From: Lutjanus erythropterus
Taxonomy: Eukaryota > Chordata > Actinopteri > Lutjaniformes > Lutjanidae
Direction: 5' to 3'
NCBI GenBank assembly: GCA_020091685.1
Contig: CM034603.1
Coordinates: forward strand, 21,160,715-21,224,714
Length of the DNA stretch: 64,000 nt
Shown: in pieces, positions 60,771 to 64,000 of the stretch
How the letters are laid out: the number at the start of each line of letters is the position of its first letter
Numbering within the stretch: position 1 is the stretch's first letter
Position numbers and translations under genes: made by a program
Notes under the pieces: model-generated
Told to the model about the DNA's origin: nothing
The model's database searches: none
Seen by the model: only the letters and a program-made list of their open reading frames with translations

Positions 60771-63700
60771 TGAGCTGCTGAAAGAGAGTGCATCCCTCCA
60801 GGATTTTTTGGGGGGGCATTGTTGCAGCCTAAAATGACTGATTTCACAGCAGCTTTTCCAAAAAACTGTGGTGCATGAAATGTCTTAAAATGTTTGATGC
60901 AATGAAATTGTGGGAACAAGTGACAATTGCAAAAAAAGTTTTTTTTGTTTTTTTTTTAATAACTCATCAAAAATCAAAGGAAACTTATTCTAAATAATCT
61001 TACCAAAAGGGCTCAGGATTACAAAATTTCTAACAAAATATTTGTTTCAGTCCCTTTGACAAAATAAACAATAAAAATACAACTAATAAAACAATGAGTC
61101 GGTTCATTGGGACGTAGATGTATGTTGTTTTCGTGGGGGAATGCTATGATTAGCCTGCAGGAAAAAAATGTGGAAAGTTGCAGTGATTGAACAAAATTGT
61201 AAGGTCATGCAGAATTCAGATGGGTTGAATTTGCGTTAATATTCCCCAAAAACCATCCCTAGTCCCTTCACCAAAAGGAAAAAAAAAGCTCACCTACTGT
61301 TACCCTCACATGGGGAGCTGAAAGAATATATTTCTTTGCTAATAATATAATCCTATTGAACCTGGAAAGGGTGTAAACCACCCCTCTCTACCTGACTGAA
61401 AATTGCTTCCAATCAGGATCAGGCCAGCCTCTTCCAATAAGGGTGTTTACATGAGGCATTTTTATTCTGATTATTCTGATTATTAGTGAAATATCAGGGT
61501 CACTGTAAGCACAGCTATGTCTAAATCAATCAGTTAATTATTTTAAAACCATTTCAGCCAAGTGAGTCAGAGTAAGAGATGCACATGCATGTTTTCACAC
61601 AGCACTTGTTTTCTGATGCAGCAGAGATGATTTCATACTAGTTTCCATGGTAGAAGAACAGTCTGTCCTGTGTGCCTCATCTCCACCCTATGGCCTCCGC
61701 TGTCCTGCTGGCTCTCAGGCGCTTTAAAAATGGCAGTACATGATGTCCATGCTGGGTCCAAACACCTGCTCAGACTTTAGCCTCTGCCAACTCCACATCT
61801 CCATCTATAAGTTGTCTCCATCTGCGCTCCAGGACCACGTGGGAGTAGTCTCATCTGTTTGTTTTTACTTTGCCATTCTGTTGCACTGAGTGCTATTAAA
61901 CACGGGGGAATCAGCGCTAATCAGGGATCAGCCCTTGCTTAAACACTCGTTTATAACAGTGGAGAGTAAGGAGGAGCTGCACAATTATGCTCACCCACAC
62001 CAAGGTTGGTTATTTGCATTTAGCCTCCTGGTTAATTTGAGAGAGACCAGGTCTGTGTTGATGCAAATAAGAATGATGCCAGTATTTGGCAACATGAAAA
62101 AGATCGGTAGTAATAGATTTTCTTTTTTTCATTTGCCAAATACAATGATTTGACTCAGTGGCAATTGTGTAGGGACATAACAAATCTTCAGAACACATGT
62201 AAATGTTGCTGCAGTGATTGTTAAGACAATTTTCCAACATGCTTCTTCATTTTCTAAAAAATCTGCAGACTTTCCCTATTTAATATTAAATTAATGAGGG
62301 AAAGGATGATTTGTGTTTTAAAGGTTTGCTTGCACTTATTAAACACATTTTAATGGAAGGTAATTTTTATCTCCGGCAGGCATAAGCCTTGAGGGGATCA
62401 TGCGATTGCTTGTGTTTGTGTGTGCATGATAAGCGGACCTGCAGCCTGTCCACAGCTAATCTTTAATACGACTGGATCAGTCAGCCTTTTTTTTTTTGTG
62501 GCACAAACCTTCACTTGGATTTGAGGATGAACCGATTAGATTTTGGTGGTCAAAGGTTAAAAGTCTTCAGTGATGTCAGCAGACAGGTTTTCTTCCTCCA
62601 ATGCCAGTTTGGTCTCCTCTGGATAATGGAAGTGAATAGAATTCTTAATTTATCCAATGATGTCCTTGGCAGTAGCAGTGACTTTAAACTTCATGTTGCA
62701 CAGATCAAATATTTCTACTGTGCAGCCCTCAGCTGTTGAGACTTCCATGGCAGCACTTTTAGGTGCACCTTTGAATGAGTTGGAGGTCTTTTGGTCATAC
62801 ACATTTAACACTTTTCAACATTCTTTGCTGCCATTTTAAAGCCAGCTGTTAACTATAAATTATGAGCTTTGCAGGTAGCCCGTCTGTTGATGGAAAGAGC
62901 TGCTTTTACATCAAGTAGAAATGTAAACACTGAAACCTAGAAACAAAACAACATAGCAGCCACACTCATTGAAGCAGTGTTGTAAAATTAAAAAAAACAC
63001 CTTGTATACTGTGGGGAAAGAGGGCTTTCAGATATTCTGGGGAAGAAAAAGGAAAAAAAAATGGAAAATTGGATGTTTCTTGCATCAAAAAAATTAAAAT
63101 AAATAATATTTATTTACTGCAAAGCCTCTGTTGCAGACACCAGAGTTGCTACAACAAAACTTGCAGACTGGTAGCCAATACGTTTACAGTCATGACTTTA
63201 CTCCTCTTCTTGGTGAAGTAAAATATTTCTCTATAAATGCTTAAATGACTAGTTCAACTAGTTTCATCCAAAACTACCCAGTCTTTGCTTACACGCTACT
63301 TTTCATCATTACTAATATCCTACTATATCTTATATCCTGGTCTGCAAACATAGATATACAAATCAGATTCAGATACAAAAATCTAGGTTTTTTTATGTGC
63401 ATTGTGATTCTTTTTAAATGCATAAAATTGACATAAAATGGGGAACATCAACAGAATCCCTCTTGCTAAGAATTAACAGTAGATGCAGGTTAAAGAGGGT
63501 ACTGTAGCTTCAGAAAAAGATGTTATATTCTCCATGACTAGAGTAACACTTCCTACACATTCTTCTGTACATTGTAATGTACTGTGATGAGTTTTTTTTA
63601 AATTGTGTGTAAAACATGACCTCAATAATGAAAGTCCTCCTGTGCAGATCCGTATTAGCCATAAAAATCTTGATGATTGATGAATACCATTACTGCCAGA

Positions 63701-64000
63701 CCTTGAAATTTGTGAATCACACACAAACTATTACTATAAATATGTTACTCTATCTGCACATTGGACATGATAAGAGTTATATAAGCTGTACAGTTAACCA
63801 TCTGTCAATGTGGTGCACTAAAAAATTTAACCTTTTCTTTCATTTTTTCTTTTAAACCTTCCTTTTTTCTCCATTTGTTCAGCTGTCAAACAAGGCTTTC
63901 AAAAGTGCATTCCACAGTATAAAAGACCCTTTTTCCAGCGCATTCTTAATTTATCAAGGAACCATTTACTTTGATAGACAAGAAGATTTAATTACCTGAC

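Larger units (their letters stand above)
55342..64000 (+). other. ptprm: ptprm intron, 5' part (downstream end outside window)
   Basis: The donor is GTGAGG at 55342. I searched for the next FN3 exon and found none, so the intron exceeds 8.6 kb. 55900-57010 has unusual CpG content and may be a transposon. 60565-60770 is a family G copy. 57100-59900 and 61300-64000 appear as plain AT-rich intron. A (GATCTA)3 run at 60053-60070 and several A or T homopolymers are the only other simple features. Confidence 0.85.

Noticed and set aside
55342-64000. Next FN3 exon of ptprm
   Set aside because: Looked for a following FN3 peptide with flanking AG/GT in all + frames and found none, so it must lie beyond 64000.
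1-64000. Retroviral, LTR or LINE coding remains
   Set aside because: No reverse transcriptase, integrase, gag or envelope-like peptide was seen among the longer frames of either strand.

Overview
The window is ordinary vertebrate nuclear DNA, almost certainly from a ray-finned (probably percomorph) fish. It carries one recognisable gene, on the + strand: the N-terminal extracellular part of a type IIb (R2B) receptor protein tyrosine phosphatase, best matched to PTPRM (RPTP-mu). Six coding exons were found by reading conserved peptides and checking splice sites and phases: 10636-10758, 32170-32444, 38025-38103, 40653-40768, 43253-43427 and 55048-55341. Joined, they are 1062 bases (354 codons, starting and ending in phase 1). 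They encode the MAM domain (exons 1-3 of the window), one Ig domain (exons 4-5) and the first fibronectin type III repeat (exon 6). The signal-peptide exon lies to the left. The remaining FN3 repeats, the transmembrane segment and both phosphatase domains lie to the right.

Layout: 1-10635 is the 3' end of a large upstream intron. 10759-32169 is a 21.4-kb intron. 32445-38024, 38104-40652 and 40769-43252 are short introns (5.6, 2.5 and 2.5 kb). 43428-55047 is 11.6 kb. 55342-64000 is the start of the next intron. All visible introns are GT-AG. About 98% of the window is intronic, and most open reading frames in it are chance frames.

The introns hold many old DNA-transposon relics of kinds common in fish. 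The main ones are: a full-length palindromic element with TTAAAGGGATAGTTCAG ends (three copies around the MAM/Ig exons, partial copies elsewhere); a hAT-type element with CAGTGGTGG ends, one copy of which is inserted into a palindromic element with a perfect 8-bp target duplication; a 0.9-kb element with GTTGGGACA ends; a MITE with AAAGGACCAGT-like ends; and several unnamed dispersed families recognised because copies recur inside the window. There are also microsatellites, a T-rich minisatellite, two local direct duplications, strong hairpins and a tRNA-derived SINE-like relic.

I see no operon, CRISPR array, intact transposase, reverse transcriptase, rRNA or functional tRNA gene, and no evidence of a new biological system. 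The observations most worth checking are the splice region at 32128-32180 (telomere-like CTAAC repeats plus tandem acceptors), the CpG-rich exon-like ORF at 12959-13284, the palindrome cluster, the nested hAT, the 56-nt hairpin at 9955 and the two local duplications of possibly conserved non-coding sequence.
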